From contig NZ_CP094351.1 in the NCBI RefSeq assembly GCF_022807995.1, positions 2,945,001 to 3,009,000 of the forward strand: 64,000 nucleotides of DNA. The letters are read 5' to 3'. The position numbers and the translations under genes are program-made. The notes beneath the pieces are model-generated. The model ran no database searches and was not told the origin of the DNA. It saw only the letters and a list, made by a program, of their open reading frames with translations. Below, one piece after another: positions 55,970 to 64,000 of this stretch (position 1 is the stretch's first letter; each line of letters opens with the position of its first letter). The stretch comes from Pseudomonas orientalis (GTDB taxonomy: Bacteria > Pseudomonadota > Gammaproteobacteria > Pseudomonadales > Pseudomonadaceae).

Positions 55970-57768
55970 GTCTTGTTCTCGGCGACCATGAACGAGAAGC
56001 GGCAGTGAACGCCCTCAGGGGCGAAATCGAGTTCAAAAGAGCCGCCCAGATCGCGCTCGATGCAACGCTTCATCAACCGCGAGCCCAACCCTTCGTGCAC
56101 AGGCGTTGACACCGTGGGACCGCCCTGTTCGCGCCAGTCCAGGGTCAGCAGCGCTCCGTTCGGCTGGGGTTGCACGCTCCAGATCACGGACAGTGTTCCC
56201 GTCTCGGTGGACATCGCGCCATATTTAAGGGCGTTGATCGCCAATTCATTAAGGGTCATGGTGAGGCTCAAGGCAACGCGGGTATCAACCTCGATGGCAT
56301 CACCGGTGATTTTGATGCGGCCGGGCTCAGCGCCCAATACCGGCATTAACACCTCTTGGGCCAGCACGCCCAGCGGCGTAAGACCCCAATGCCGCTTAGT
56401 CAGCAGGTCGTGGGCACGCGACAACGCAAGCAGCCGGGCTTCGAAGCGGGTATACCCGTCCTTGGCATCCCGCGCATTGCGCGCCGTCTGGGCCGCCAGG
56501 GACTGGACCGTGGCCAGGGTGTTCTTGACCCGATGGTTAAGCTCGTCAATCAGGTTTTTCTGCCGATCTTCCGCCTGCTTTCGCTCGGTGATATCCACAA
56601 GCATGTTGATGGCGCCGATCAGGTTTCCGTCTGCATCGTGCAGCGGGGTCGGGTAAGGCGCAAATGGCACGCGGGTGCCATCCGGACGCTGCGCAATCGC
56701 CTCGACGCCGCGTATGGACCGGTTTTCCCTGAGCGCCACGGCCATCGGGCACTGGTCGTGAGGCAGATAGGAGCCATCGGTGTTGAACAGTTTCCAGGTT
56801 ACGCACCACTGGTCGCCCAGCTGCGGCGTGCGCCCCGACAACTCGACCGCCGCACGGTTATAGAACGTGATGCGCCCCTCGGCGTCGGTGGTGTAGACGG
56901 CCGCCGGCAGCGCCTCCAGCAGATTGCGCATGTGTCGCTCACTTTCCTGGCGCTCGGCTTCGGCGGCATGCACGCGGGTCACATCAATAGTGAAGCACCG
57001 CGTGTTGAAGAATTTACCGTCTTCAAATCGCCCATTGGAGGTGATCACCACGTGTTTGATGCTGCCGTCTTTGGCCCGCAGACGCGCCGGGTAACTATTG
57101 AGGCAATCACCGCTTCCGAGCTTGTTGAGGATGTCGCCGATGACCGGCTCATCCACATGAAACTCAGTGATGTGACGACCAATGTACTCGTCTGCGCCAT
57201 AGCCCAGCAGCGCCAACTCCGCTTTGTTGGCCCGCAGGATAATGCCGTCGCCACTGACGATATGCAGGCCCACGGCGCTGTTTTCGAAGAAGTCTTCGAG
57301 ATCGGAGCTCTTGCGTCGCAACTCTTGCGCCAGAGCATGGTGCAGCGAGACGTCCTGAAAACAGTTGATCGCGCCCTGGATGTCTCCATGCCGGTCTCGG
57401 AGCGTGCGGATATTCATGAGCGCCACGAACCGCGAGCCATCCGGGCGCTCAATCAAGACTTCCTGGTTACGCGCACACAGGCCCGCCTTGAGCGTCGAGG
57501 CCATCGGGCATTCATCAACGGCTAACGGCGCCCCGCCTGTGGTGTAGAGCCGATAGGAACCGCAATAGCGGTCGCCATGCTCACCCAGGGCAGGTGTTCT
57601 TCCCCACAGATTCACCGCCTCACTGTTGAACCTGACGAGCCATCCTTCGCGGTCGCAAAGGTAAATAGCCCCGGGAATGGCATTGAGCGCGTGGGTGCCC
57701 ATGGCGATCAGGCTCTCGTACTCACTGGGTTCCCGTGTGTCTTTGGGGAACCCGTCAACCTTCAACAT
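55966..57768 (-). CDS. Multi-PAS HWE-family sensor histidine kinase
   Basis: A 600-residue soluble kinase. Start MLKVDGFPKDTRE at 57768 with AGAGGAAG upstream. Three PAS domains: about 20-135 (IPGAIYLCDREGWLVRFNSE), about 155-265 (DFFENSAVGLHIVSGDGIIL) and about 290-400 (ALPAAVYTTDAEGRITFYNR). PAS 1 and 3 share a DxCPMA element (DECPMAST, DQCPMAVA), suggesting internal duplication. HWE kinase core: LIDELNHRVKNTLATVQSLAAQ, NELAINALKYGAMS and the later WREQGGP. Blue-light LOV signatures are not present. Confidence 0.91.
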   Translation of the reverse strand: MLKVDGFPKDTREPSEYESLIAMGTHALNAIPGAIYLCDREGWLVRFNSEAVNLWGRTPALGEHGDRYCGSYRLYTTGGAPLAVDECPMASTLKAGLCARNQEVLIERPDGSRFVALMNIRTLRDRHGDIQGAINCFQDVSLHHALAQELRRKSSDLEDFFENSAVGLHIVSGDGIILRANKAELALLGYGADEYIGRHITEFHVDEPVIGDILNKLGSGDCLNSYPARLRAKDGSIKHVVITSNGRFEDGKFFNTRCFTIDVTRVHAAEAERQESERHMRNLLEALPAAVYTTDAEGRITFYNRAAVELSGRTPQLGDQWCVTWKLFNTDGSYLPHDQCPMAVALRENRSIRGVEAIAQRPDGTRVPFAPYPTPLHDADGNLIGAINMLVDITERKQAEDRQKNLIDELNHRVKNTLATVQSLAAQTARNARDAKDGYTRFEARLLALSRAHDLLTKRHWGLTPLGVLAQEVLMPVLGAEPGRIKITGDAIEVDTRVALSLTMTLNELAINALKYGAMSTETGTLSVIWSVQPQPNGALLTLDWREQGGPTVSTPVHEGLGSRLMKRCIERDLGGSFELDFAPEGVHCRFSFMVAENKT

Positions 57769-58094
57769 ATTTCTTCCTCTATGCACCCGTGTTCAAACGC
57801 GCCTGCCATCGACGCCTTGGCTCTGTCCTGAGTGTATGCCTGAGACTGCATTCCATCCTGGAAAATTTCATTTGAATGATCAACCCGCAAGTTTTCAGCC
57901 CGTTCCTGACTACCGCCAGCAACACGGCCAGGCAGGGCCATAGACGACGACCTTTTGTTATGTGATGACCCCCACCACACCTGCGGCACAACGTCGCAGC
58001 AGACAGCGCTTGGCAAATCCCGCACACGCCGTAGAATCCCGCGCTCGCTTGCAGGCGAGCGCCTGTTTCGCTGTCCGATTTTCTTGAGGTCTTT
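57769..58094. other. Divergent intergenic region
   Basis: 326 bases between the HWE kinase and MFS genes. It contains a perfect CGCTCGCTTGCAGGCGAGCG-like inverted sequence at about 58043-58062 but no gene. Confidence 0.5.
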
Positions 58095-59387
58095 ATGTCT
58101 GCGCGTTTGCTGGCCATGGCGCTGGCGCCCCTGCTGGGGCTGTTCATTGTTGCGCTGGGCAACGGCTTTCTTTCATCCCTGACCACCCTTCGACTCGACG
58201 CGGCCGGCGCATCGGCCACGATGATCGGGATCGTGTCATCGGCCTATTTCATCGGCCTGACGCTGGGCGCCGTGTTCAATGACCGGCTGATTCTGCGCAT
58301 CGGGCATATCCGCGCCTACGGCAGCTTTGCCTCGTTGATCGCAGTGACCATTCTGCTCCAGGGCCTGTTCTACGACACCTGGGGCTGGTTTGCGCTGCGC
58401 CTGGTCAACGGCTGGGCCACGGTCGGGGTGTTTCTGGTGATCGAAAGCTGGCTGCTGCTGGCCGGCGATGCCAAGATTCGCGGGCGCTTGCTTGCGCTGT
58501 ACATGATCGTTTTGTATGGCGCAGGCGTGCTGGGCCAGGCGGCGCTGGGCAGAATCGCCGGCCTGAGCGAGAGCGCACCGTTCATGGTGGCCGGCATGCT
58601 CGCCTCGTTGTCGGTGCTGCCGATTGTGATCCTGCCAAGGGTATCGCCCCTGCTGGATCAGGTTGAGCCGCTCAAGCCACGGCAACTGCTGGGCGTGACG
58701 CCGACCGGGCTGGTCGGCTGTTTCGGCTCGGGGGTCAGCATCGCGGCGATCTACACCTTGCTGCCGCTGTACCTGCAACGCGCCGGCCTGAATGTCGGCG
58801 AAGTCGGCAGCATGATGGCCTGGACGATCCTCGGCGCCATGCTCCTGCAATACCCGGTCGGACGCTGGTCCGATCACAAGGATCGCTTGCAGGTGCTGAC
58901 CATTCTGGCGGTGGCATGCAGCGCATTGTCACTGATGATCGTACTGCTGCCCCTGTCTTCGGTGCTGCTGGCGGCACTGCTGTTCCTGCTCGGCGGCGCG
59001 GTGTTCGCGCTGTACCCGGTCGCCGTCAGCCATGCCGCCGACCGCGCACCTGCCGACGCATTGGTGCCGATGATCCAGGGCCTGTTGCTGATCAACTCGC
59101 TGGGCTCGGCCATCAGCCCGATGATGATCTCGCCGGTGATGAATTCGTTCGGCGCCAACGGCCTGTTCTGGGTGTTTGCGCTGGTGAATCTGTGCATGGT
59201 CACCTTCTTCCTGTGGCGCCGCGGCAAGCGTCCCGTCCCGGCCAATCCCGCGCCGTTTGCGGCAGCGGCAACGTTCTCGCCGACCGGCGCTGAACTGCGG
59301 GTCACCGAGGATCTGCGCCAGGCGGTGCAGGAACACCCACCCATGATGGATGCATTGAGCGGTGAGCCCGCTCAGCCTCAGCCGTAA
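58095..59387 (+). CDS. MFS transporter (YcaD-like)
   Basis: A 430-residue, 12-helix major facilitator. Motif A-like NDRLILRIGHIRAYG after TM2 and a second copy GRWSDHKDRLQVL after TM8; VNGWATVGVFLVIESWLLLAG in TM4 is characteristic of the YcaD subgroup. Substrate unknown. GAGG precedes the ATG by 7 bases. Followed by a hairpin and the mexE promoter. Confidence 0.88.
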   Translation: MSARLLAMALAPLLGLFIVALGNGFLSSLTTLRLDAAGASATMIGIVSSAYFIGLTLGAVFNDRLILRIGHIRAYGSFASLIAVTILLQGLFYDTWGWFALRLVNGWATVGVFLVIESWLLLAGDAKIRGRLLALYMIVLYGAGVLGQAALGRIAGLSESAPFMVAGMLASLSVLPIVILPRVSPLLDQVEPLKPRQLLGVTPTGLVGCFGSGVSIAAIYTLLPLYLQRAGLNVGEVGSMMAWTILGAMLLQYPVGRWSDHKDRLQVLTILAVACSALSLMIVLLPLSSVLLAALLFLLGGAVFALYPVAVSHAADRAPADALVPMIQGLLLINSLGSAISPMMISPVMNSFGANGLFWVFALVNLCMVTFFLWRRGKRPVPANPAPFAAAATFSPTGAELRVTEDLRQAVQEHPPMMDALSGEPAQPQP

Positions 59388-59400
59388 AAGTCATCCGGTT

Positions 59401-59423
59401 GTCCCGGCCTGCGTGGCCGGGAC
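59401..59423 (+). terminator. Hairpin terminator after the MFS gene
   Basis: GTCCCGGCC, loop TGCGT, GGCCGGGAC: a 9-bp GC-rich stem 13 bases after the stop. No strict U-run follows. Confidence 0.55.
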
Positions 59424-59529
59424 ACTACCGGTGGGTTTAAATACGTCCGCAACAACAATGTTTTGTCATCAAGCACATTGATAGCTCCCTAACTAAAACT
59501 GCATACTGGGGGGCTGTCCGCAGCGCTTA

Positions 59530-59546
59530 TATCATTCCGAATGATA
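59530..59546. promoter_or_regulatory. 17-bp palindrome upstream of mexE
   Basis: TATCATTCCGAATGATA, arms of 8 bases around a single C, about 85 bases before the mexE start. It contains a T-N11-A core of the kind bound by LysR regulators, but no mexT-like gene is adjacent in this window. Confidence 0.55.
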
Positions 59547-59630
59547 GTTACCTTTGCTTCATTCGATTCGTGACATACCGTCTCCCCGCGCATGATCCGC
59601 CCATCTCAAATACATTGGCGGATGCACCTC

Positions 59631-60872
59631 ATGGAACAGTCACTCAAACATTTGCGCTTCCCCCTGGCGATATTGGCCGTGGTGGTGATGAGCGCGTGCG
59701 GTAAAGCCCCGGAACAAGCGGTCGCCATGCCTGCTGCCAAAGTCAGCGTGGCCAAGGTGCTGGAACAACCGGTCAACGAGTGGGATGAATTCACCGGGCG
59801 CCTGGAAGCTCCGGAAACCGTACAGATTCGTCCGCGGGTTTCTGGCCAGATTGACCAAGTCGCTTTCACCGAAGGCGCTTTGGTCAAGAAAGGCGACCTG
59901 CTGTTCCAGATCGACCCGCGCCCGTTCCAGGCCGAAGTGCGCCGCCTTGAAGCGCAGCTTGCTCAGACCAAGGCCGCCGCCACCCGCAGTGAAAACGAAG
60001 CACAGCGCGGCGAACGCCTGCGCCAGAGCAATGCGATCTCCGCCGAGTTGGCCGACTCGCGCGCCACCGCCGCCCAGGAAGCCCGTGCCGCCATGGCCGG
60101 GATCCAGGCGCAGTTGGACCTGGCCAAGTTGAACCTGAGCTTTACCCGCGTGACCTCGCCGATCAGCGGCCGCGTCAGCCGTGCCGAAATCACCGCCGGC
60201 AACCTGGTGACCGCCGATACCACCGCGCTGACCAGCGTGGTCTCCACCGACAAGGTCTACGCCTACTTCGATGCCGATGAGCGTGTGTTCCTCAAGTACA
60301 CCGAGTTGGCCCGCCAAGGCCGTCGCGGCGCGACCACCCCGGTGTACCTGGGCCTGTCGAACGAAACCGGCAACCCGCACCTGGGCCAGATGAACTTCGT
60401 CGACAACCAGGTCAACCCGGCCACCGGGACCATTCGTGGCCGCGCGGTGTTCGACAACAGCAAGGGCGAATACACCCCTGGCCTGTATGCACGCTTGAAG
60501 CTGGTCGGCAGCGGCACCTACTCCGCCGTGCTGATCAACGACGAAGCCGTGGGCACCGACCTGGGCAAGAAGTTCGTGCTGGTGATGGAAGGCGACAAGC
60601 CGGCCTATCGCGCCGTGGAACTGGGTCCGAAGATCGAAGGCTTGCGCATCGTGCGCAGCGGCTTGAACAAGGACGACACCATTATCGTCAAGGGCCTGCA
60701 GCGCGTGCGCCCGGGCTCGCCGGTGGCGCCGGAAACCATTCCGATGGCCAGCCAAGAAACCCTCGCCGCCTTGGCCCAACAACGACAAGCGCTTGAAGCC
60801 AGCAACCTGGAGCAAGTGGCGCCGGAAAAACCCGCGCCCAAGCTCGCAAGCGTCGCGACTCCACGCGGTTAA
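59631..60872 (+). CDS. mexE: RND efflux periplasmic adaptor MexE
   Basis: Membrane fusion lipoprotein of a MexEF-OprN type multidrug pump. Start MEQSLKHLRFPLAIL at 59631 (413 residues); upstream ATGs lack a better site. Lipobox VMSAC-G. Adaptor halves: GRLEAPETVQIRPRVSGQID and LNLSFTRVTSPISGRVSRAE flank a short hairpin (about 110-165). Matches MexE in recalled key stretches (NEWDEFTGRLEAPE, VKKGDLLFQIDPRPF, DKVYAYFDADERVFLKY). Operon with mexF 15 bases downstream; oprN expected beyond the window. Confidence 0.93.
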   Translation: MEQSLKHLRFPLAILAVVVMSACGKAPEQAVAMPAAKVSVAKVLEQPVNEWDEFTGRLEAPETVQIRPRVSGQIDQVAFTEGALVKKGDLLFQIDPRPFQAEVRRLEAQLAQTKAAATRSENEAQRGERLRQSNAISAELADSRATAAQEARAAMAGIQAQLDLAKLNLSFTRVTSPISGRVSRAEITAGNLVTADTTALTSVVSTDKVYAYFDADERVFLKYTELARQGRRGATTPVYLGLSNETGNPHLGQMNFVDNQVNPATGTIRGRAVFDNSKGEYTPGLYARLKLVGSGTYSAVLINDEAVGTDLGKKFVLVMEGDKPAYRAVELGPKIEGLRIVRSGLNKDDTIIVKGLQRVRPGSPVAPETIPMASQETLAALAQQRQALEASNLEQVAPEKPAPKLASVATPRG

Positions 60873-60887
60873 GGGATACGACTCAAG

Positions 60888-63800
60888 ATGAATTTTTCCA
60901 AGTTCTTCATTTCGCGGCCGATCTTCGCAGCGGTGCTGTCGCTGTTGATCCTGATCGCTGGCGCCATCTCGCTGTTCCAACTGCCGATCAGTGAATACCC
61001 GGAAGTGGTACCGCCGACCGTGGTGGTACGCGCCAACTTCCCCGGCGCCAACCCCAAAGTCATCGGCGAAACCGTGGCCGCGCCGCTGGAGCAGGCCATC
61101 ACCGGCGTCGAGAACATGCTGTACATGTCCTCGCAATCGACCGCCGACGGCAAGCTGACCCTGACCATCACCTTCGCGCTGGGCACCGACCTGGACAACG
61201 CGCAGGTGCAGGTGCAAAACCGCGTGACGCGGACTCAGCCAAAACTGCCTGAGGAAGTGACCCGCATCGGTATCACCGTGGACAAGGCCTCCCCCGACCT
61301 GACCATGGTGGTGCACTTGACCTCACCGGATCAGCGTTACGACATGCTGTACCTGTCCAACTACGCGATCCTCAATATCAAGGATGAGCTGGCCCGCCTG
61401 GGCGGCGTCGGCGACGTGCAGTTGTTCGGCATGGGCGACTACTCCCTGCGCGTGTGGCTCGACCCTAACAAGACCGCTTCGCGCAACCTGACTGCGACCG
61501 ATGTGGTCACGGCGATCCGCGAGCAGAACCGTCAGGTGGCCGCCGGTGCCCTGGGCGCCCAGCCTGCGCCGAGTGACACCAGCTTCCAGTTGTCGGTCAA
61601 TACCCAGGGCCGCCTGGTCACCGAGGAAGAGTTCGAGAACATCGTGATTCGCGCCGGCGCCAACGGTGAAATCACCCGCCTCAAGGACATCGCCCGGGTC
61701 GAGCTGGGCTCCAGCCAATACGCGCTGCGCTCGCTGATCGATAACCAACCGGCCGTGGCGATTCCGATTTTCCAGCGTCCCGGCTCCAACGCCATCGACA
61801 TCTCCAATGATGTGCGCGCCAAAATGGCCGAGCTGAAAAAGAGCTTCCCGGCGGGAATGGACTACCGCATCGCCTATGACCCGACGATCTTTGTGCGCGG
61901 TTCCATCGAAGCGGTGGTGCATACCCTGTTCGAAGCACTGATTCTGGTGGTGCTGGTGGTGATCCTGTTCCTGCAGACCTGGCGCGCCTCGATCATTCCC
62001 CTGGTGGCGGTGCCGGTCTCCTTGATCGGTACGTTTGCGGTAATGCACCTGTTCGGCTTCTCGCTCAACGCCCTGTCCCTGTTCGGCCTGGTACTGGCCA
62101 TCGGGATCGTGGTGGACGACGCCATCGTGGTGGTGGAGAACGTCGAGCGTAATATCGAGCTGGGCCTGGAGCCGTTCCCGGCCACCGAAAAGGCCATGAG
62201 CGAAGTGACCGGCCCGATCATCGCCACGGCGCTGGTGCTGTGCGCGGTGTTCATCCCGGCCGCCTTCATCAGCGGCTTGACCGGGCAGTTCTACAAACAG
62301 TTCGCCTTGACCATTGCTATCTCCACGGTGATCTCGGCTTTCAACTCGCTGACCCTGTCCCCTGCCCTGGCCGCCGTGCTGCTGCGTGCCCACGATGCGC
62401 CGAAGGATCGTTTCTCCCGGTTCCTCGACAAGATTTTCGGTGGCTGGTTGTTCCGTCCGTTCAACCGCTTTTTCGAAAAGGCCAGCCATGGCTACGTGGG
62501 GACCGTACGCCGGGTGATTCGCGGCAGCGGCATTGCGCTGTTCGTGTACGCCGGCCTGATGGTGCTGACGTTCTTCGGCTTTGCCCACACCCCGACCGGT
62601 TTCGTGCCGGCCCAGGACAAGCAATACCTGGTGGCCTTCGCCCAACTGCCTGACGCTGCAAGCCTGGACCGCACCGAAAGCGTGATGAAGCGCATGTCGG
62701 AAATCGCCCTGAAACAACCCGGCGTGGAAGCCGCGATTGCCTTCCCCGGCCTGTCGATCAACGGTTTCACCAACAGCCCGAACAGCGGCATCGTGTTCGT
62801 GACCTTGAAGCCCTTCGACGAGCGTAAGGACGCAAGCATGTCCGCCGGCGCGATCGCCGGTGCACTGAACGGCCAATACGCCAATATCGAAGAAGCCTAT
62901 ATGGCGATCTTCCCACCGCCGCCGGTACAAGGCCTGGGCACCATCGGCGGGTTCCGCCTGCAGATCGAGGACCGTGGCAACCTCGGCTATGACGAGCTGT
63001 ACAAGGAAGTGCAGAACATCATCACCAAGAGCCATGGCGTGCCTGAGCTGTTCGGCCTGTTCACCAGCTACACGGTGAACGTGCCGCAGGTCGACGCCGC
63101 CATCGACCGTGAAAAGGCCAAGACCCATGGCGTGGCGATCAGCGACATCTTCGACACGCTGCAGGTCTACCTGGGCTCGTTGTATGCCAACGACTTCAAC
63201 CGCTTCGGACGCACCTACCAGGTCAACGTGCAGGCCGAGCAACAGTTCCGCCAGGACGCCGACCAGATCGGCCAGTTGAAAGTGCGTAACAACAAGGGCG
63301 AGATGATCCCGCTGGCGACCTTCATCAAGGTCAGCGACACCTCGGGCCCCGACCGCGTGATGCACTACAACGGTTTTATCACCGCTGAAATCAACGGCAA
63401 CGCGGCACCGGGCTACAGCTCCGGCCAGGCCCAGATAGCCATTGAAAAGCTGTTGAAGGATGAACTGCCCAACGGCATGACCTATGAGTGGACCGACCTG
63501 ACCTATCAGCAAATCCTCTCGGGCAATACCGCGCTGTTCGTGTTCCCGCTCTGCGTACTGCTGGCGTTCCTGGTACTGGCCGCCCAATACGAAAGCTGGA
63601 GCCTGCCGCTGGCGGTGATCCTGATCGTACCGATGACGCTGCTGTCGGCCATCACCGGGGTGATTCTCTCGGGGAGCGACAACAACATCTTCACCCAGAT
63701 CGGGCTGATCGTACTGGTGGGCCTGGCCTGCAAGAACGCGATCCTGATCGTCGAGTTCGCCAAGGATAAACAGCAGGAAGGCCTCGACCCGCTGGCTGCG

Positions 63801-64000
63801 GTACTGGAAGCCTGCCGCCTGCGTCTGCGGCCGATCCTGATGACTTCGTTCGCGTTCATCATGGGTGTGGTGCCGTTGGTGCTGTCCAGCGGTGCCGGTG
63901 CCGAGATGCGCCATGCCATGGGCGTGGCGGTGTTCTCCGGGATGATCGGGGTGACCTTCTTCGGTCTGTTGCTGACGCCCGTGTTCTACGTACTGATCCG
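60888..64000 (+). CDS. mexF: RND efflux inner-membrane pump MexF (3' end outside window)
   Basis: HAE1-family resistance-nodulation-division proton/drug antiporter. 1037 codons in the window of an expected about 1060. TM1 MNFSKFFISRPIFAAVLSLL; the TM4 proton-relay Asp pair in GIVVDDAIVVVENVE; hydrophobic TM helices 5-7 and 8-12. The late segment GLACKNAILIVEFAKD carries the TM10 Lys of the proton relay. Exports chloramphenicol, fluoroquinolones and small aromatics in the P. aeruginosa orthologue. Intact as far as read. Confidence 0.95.
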   Translation, partial: MNFSKFFISRPIFAAVLSLLILIAGAISLFQLPISEYPEVVPPTVVVRANFPGANPKVIGETVAAPLEQAITGVENMLYMSSQSTADGKLTLTITFALGTDLDNAQVQVQNRVTRTQPKLPEEVTRIGITVDKASPDLTMVVHLTSPDQRYDMLYLSNYAILNIKDELARLGGVGDVQLFGMGDYSLRVWLDPNKTASRNLTATDVVTAIREQNRQVAAGALGAQPAPSDTSFQLSVNTQGRLVTEEEFENIVIRAGANGEITRLKDIARVELGSSQYALRSLIDNQPAVAIPIFQRPGSNAIDISNDVRAKMAELKKSFPAGMDYRIAYDPTIFVRGSIEAVVHTLFEALILVVLVVILFLQTWRASIIPLVAVPVSLIGTFAVMHLFGFSLNALSLFGLVLAIGIVVDDAIVVVENVERNIELGLEPFPATEKAMSEVTGPIIATALVLCAVFIPAAFISGLTGQFYKQFALTIAISTVISAFNSLTLSPALAAVLLRAHDAPKDRFSRFLDKIFGGWLFRPFNRFFEKASHGYVGTVRRVIRGSGIALFVYAGLMVLTFFGFAHTPTGFVPAQDKQYLVAFAQLPDAASLDRTESVMKRMSEIALKQPGVEAAIAFPGLSINGFTNSPNSGIVFVTLKPFDERKDASMSAGAIAGALNGQYANIEEAYMAIFPPPPVQGLGTIGGFRLQIEDRGNLGYDELYKEVQNIITKSHGVPELFGLFTSYTVNVPQVDAAIDREKAKTHGVAISDIFDTLQVYLGSLYANDFNRFGRTYQVNVQAEQQFRQDADQIGQLKVRNNKGEMIPLATFIKVSDTSGPDRVMHYNGFITAEINGNAAPGYSSGQAQIAIEKLLKDELPNGMTYEWTDLTYQQILSGNTALFVFPLCVLLAFLVLAAQYESWSLPLAVILIVPMTLLSAITGVILSGSDNNIFTQIGLIVLVGLACKNAILIVEFAKDKQQEGLDPLAAVLEACRLRLRPILMTSFAFIMGVVPLVLSSGAGAEMRHAMGVAVFSGMIGVTFFGLLLTPVFYVLI

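Noticed and set aside
61323..63914. 863-codon open frame antisense to mexF
   Set aside because: GC-rich antisense frame with His/Gln/Arg-rich low-complexity sequence; the plus strand encodes an unmistakable RND pump.

Overview
The window looks like chromosome of a fluorescent Pseudomonas (P. fluorescens group). The evidence is GC-rich coding, the aprA-inh-aprDEF-prtA-prtB protease/secretion locus in its usual order, many Pseudomonas-type REP pairs (cores GGGGGCAAGCCCCCTCCCAC and GGAGCGAGCTTGCTCGCG), a MexEF-type pump, and a high density of sensor kinases and LysR/TetR regulators. Assignments rest on reading translations and motifs by eye; no search was run.

Layout. 1-11047 (all minus): extracellular alkaline protease AprA, its inhibitor, the type I exporter AprDEF, and two subtilase autotransporters, the last cut by the window edge. 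11639-15411: a DUF1652 protein, a UvrD-like helicase and a pirin. 15468-18380: a repeat island in which two different IS110-family elements have each inserted into a repeat. Both elements carry a non-coding segment that reads as a bridge RNA with guides matching their own targets and ends. 18408-25929: phosphoglucomutase, a MocR-type regulator, an unrecognised 474-residue protein, and a medium-chain dehydrogenase divergent from a LysR regulator. 26123-31464: a small secreted NTF2-like protein, then a four-gene overlapping signalling operon (kinase, LuxR-type regulator, hybrid kinase, lone receiver). 31715-34545: a pectin lyase and a rhamnogalacturonan lyase, translationally coupled, pointing to life on plants. 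34731-47437: an accessory redox/electrophile cluster (two Old Yellow Enzymes, two SDRs, OsmC, CMD, flavin reductase, NTF2, VOC, a DAACS transporter, three TetR and one LysR), with visible operators and two decayed genes. 47883-53456: a receiver-AraC regulator, a 7TM hybrid kinase and a TonB-dependent receptor in one operon. 53457-54362: two tandem copies of a long structured repeat, bounded by a perfect 18-bp inverted repeat. 54358-57768: a PAS-GGDEF cyclase, and an HWE-type kinase with a receiver. 58095-64000: an MFS permease and mexE-mexF (mexF runs off the end).

The most notable observations are the two IS110 elements whose bridge-RNA guides can be matched by eye to the repeats they occupy (a REP and a long palindromic repeat), the three-way-junction repeat itself, an Old Yellow Enzyme lacking the usual His and Tyr active-site residues, and shared palindromic operators inside promoter spacers in the redox cluster.
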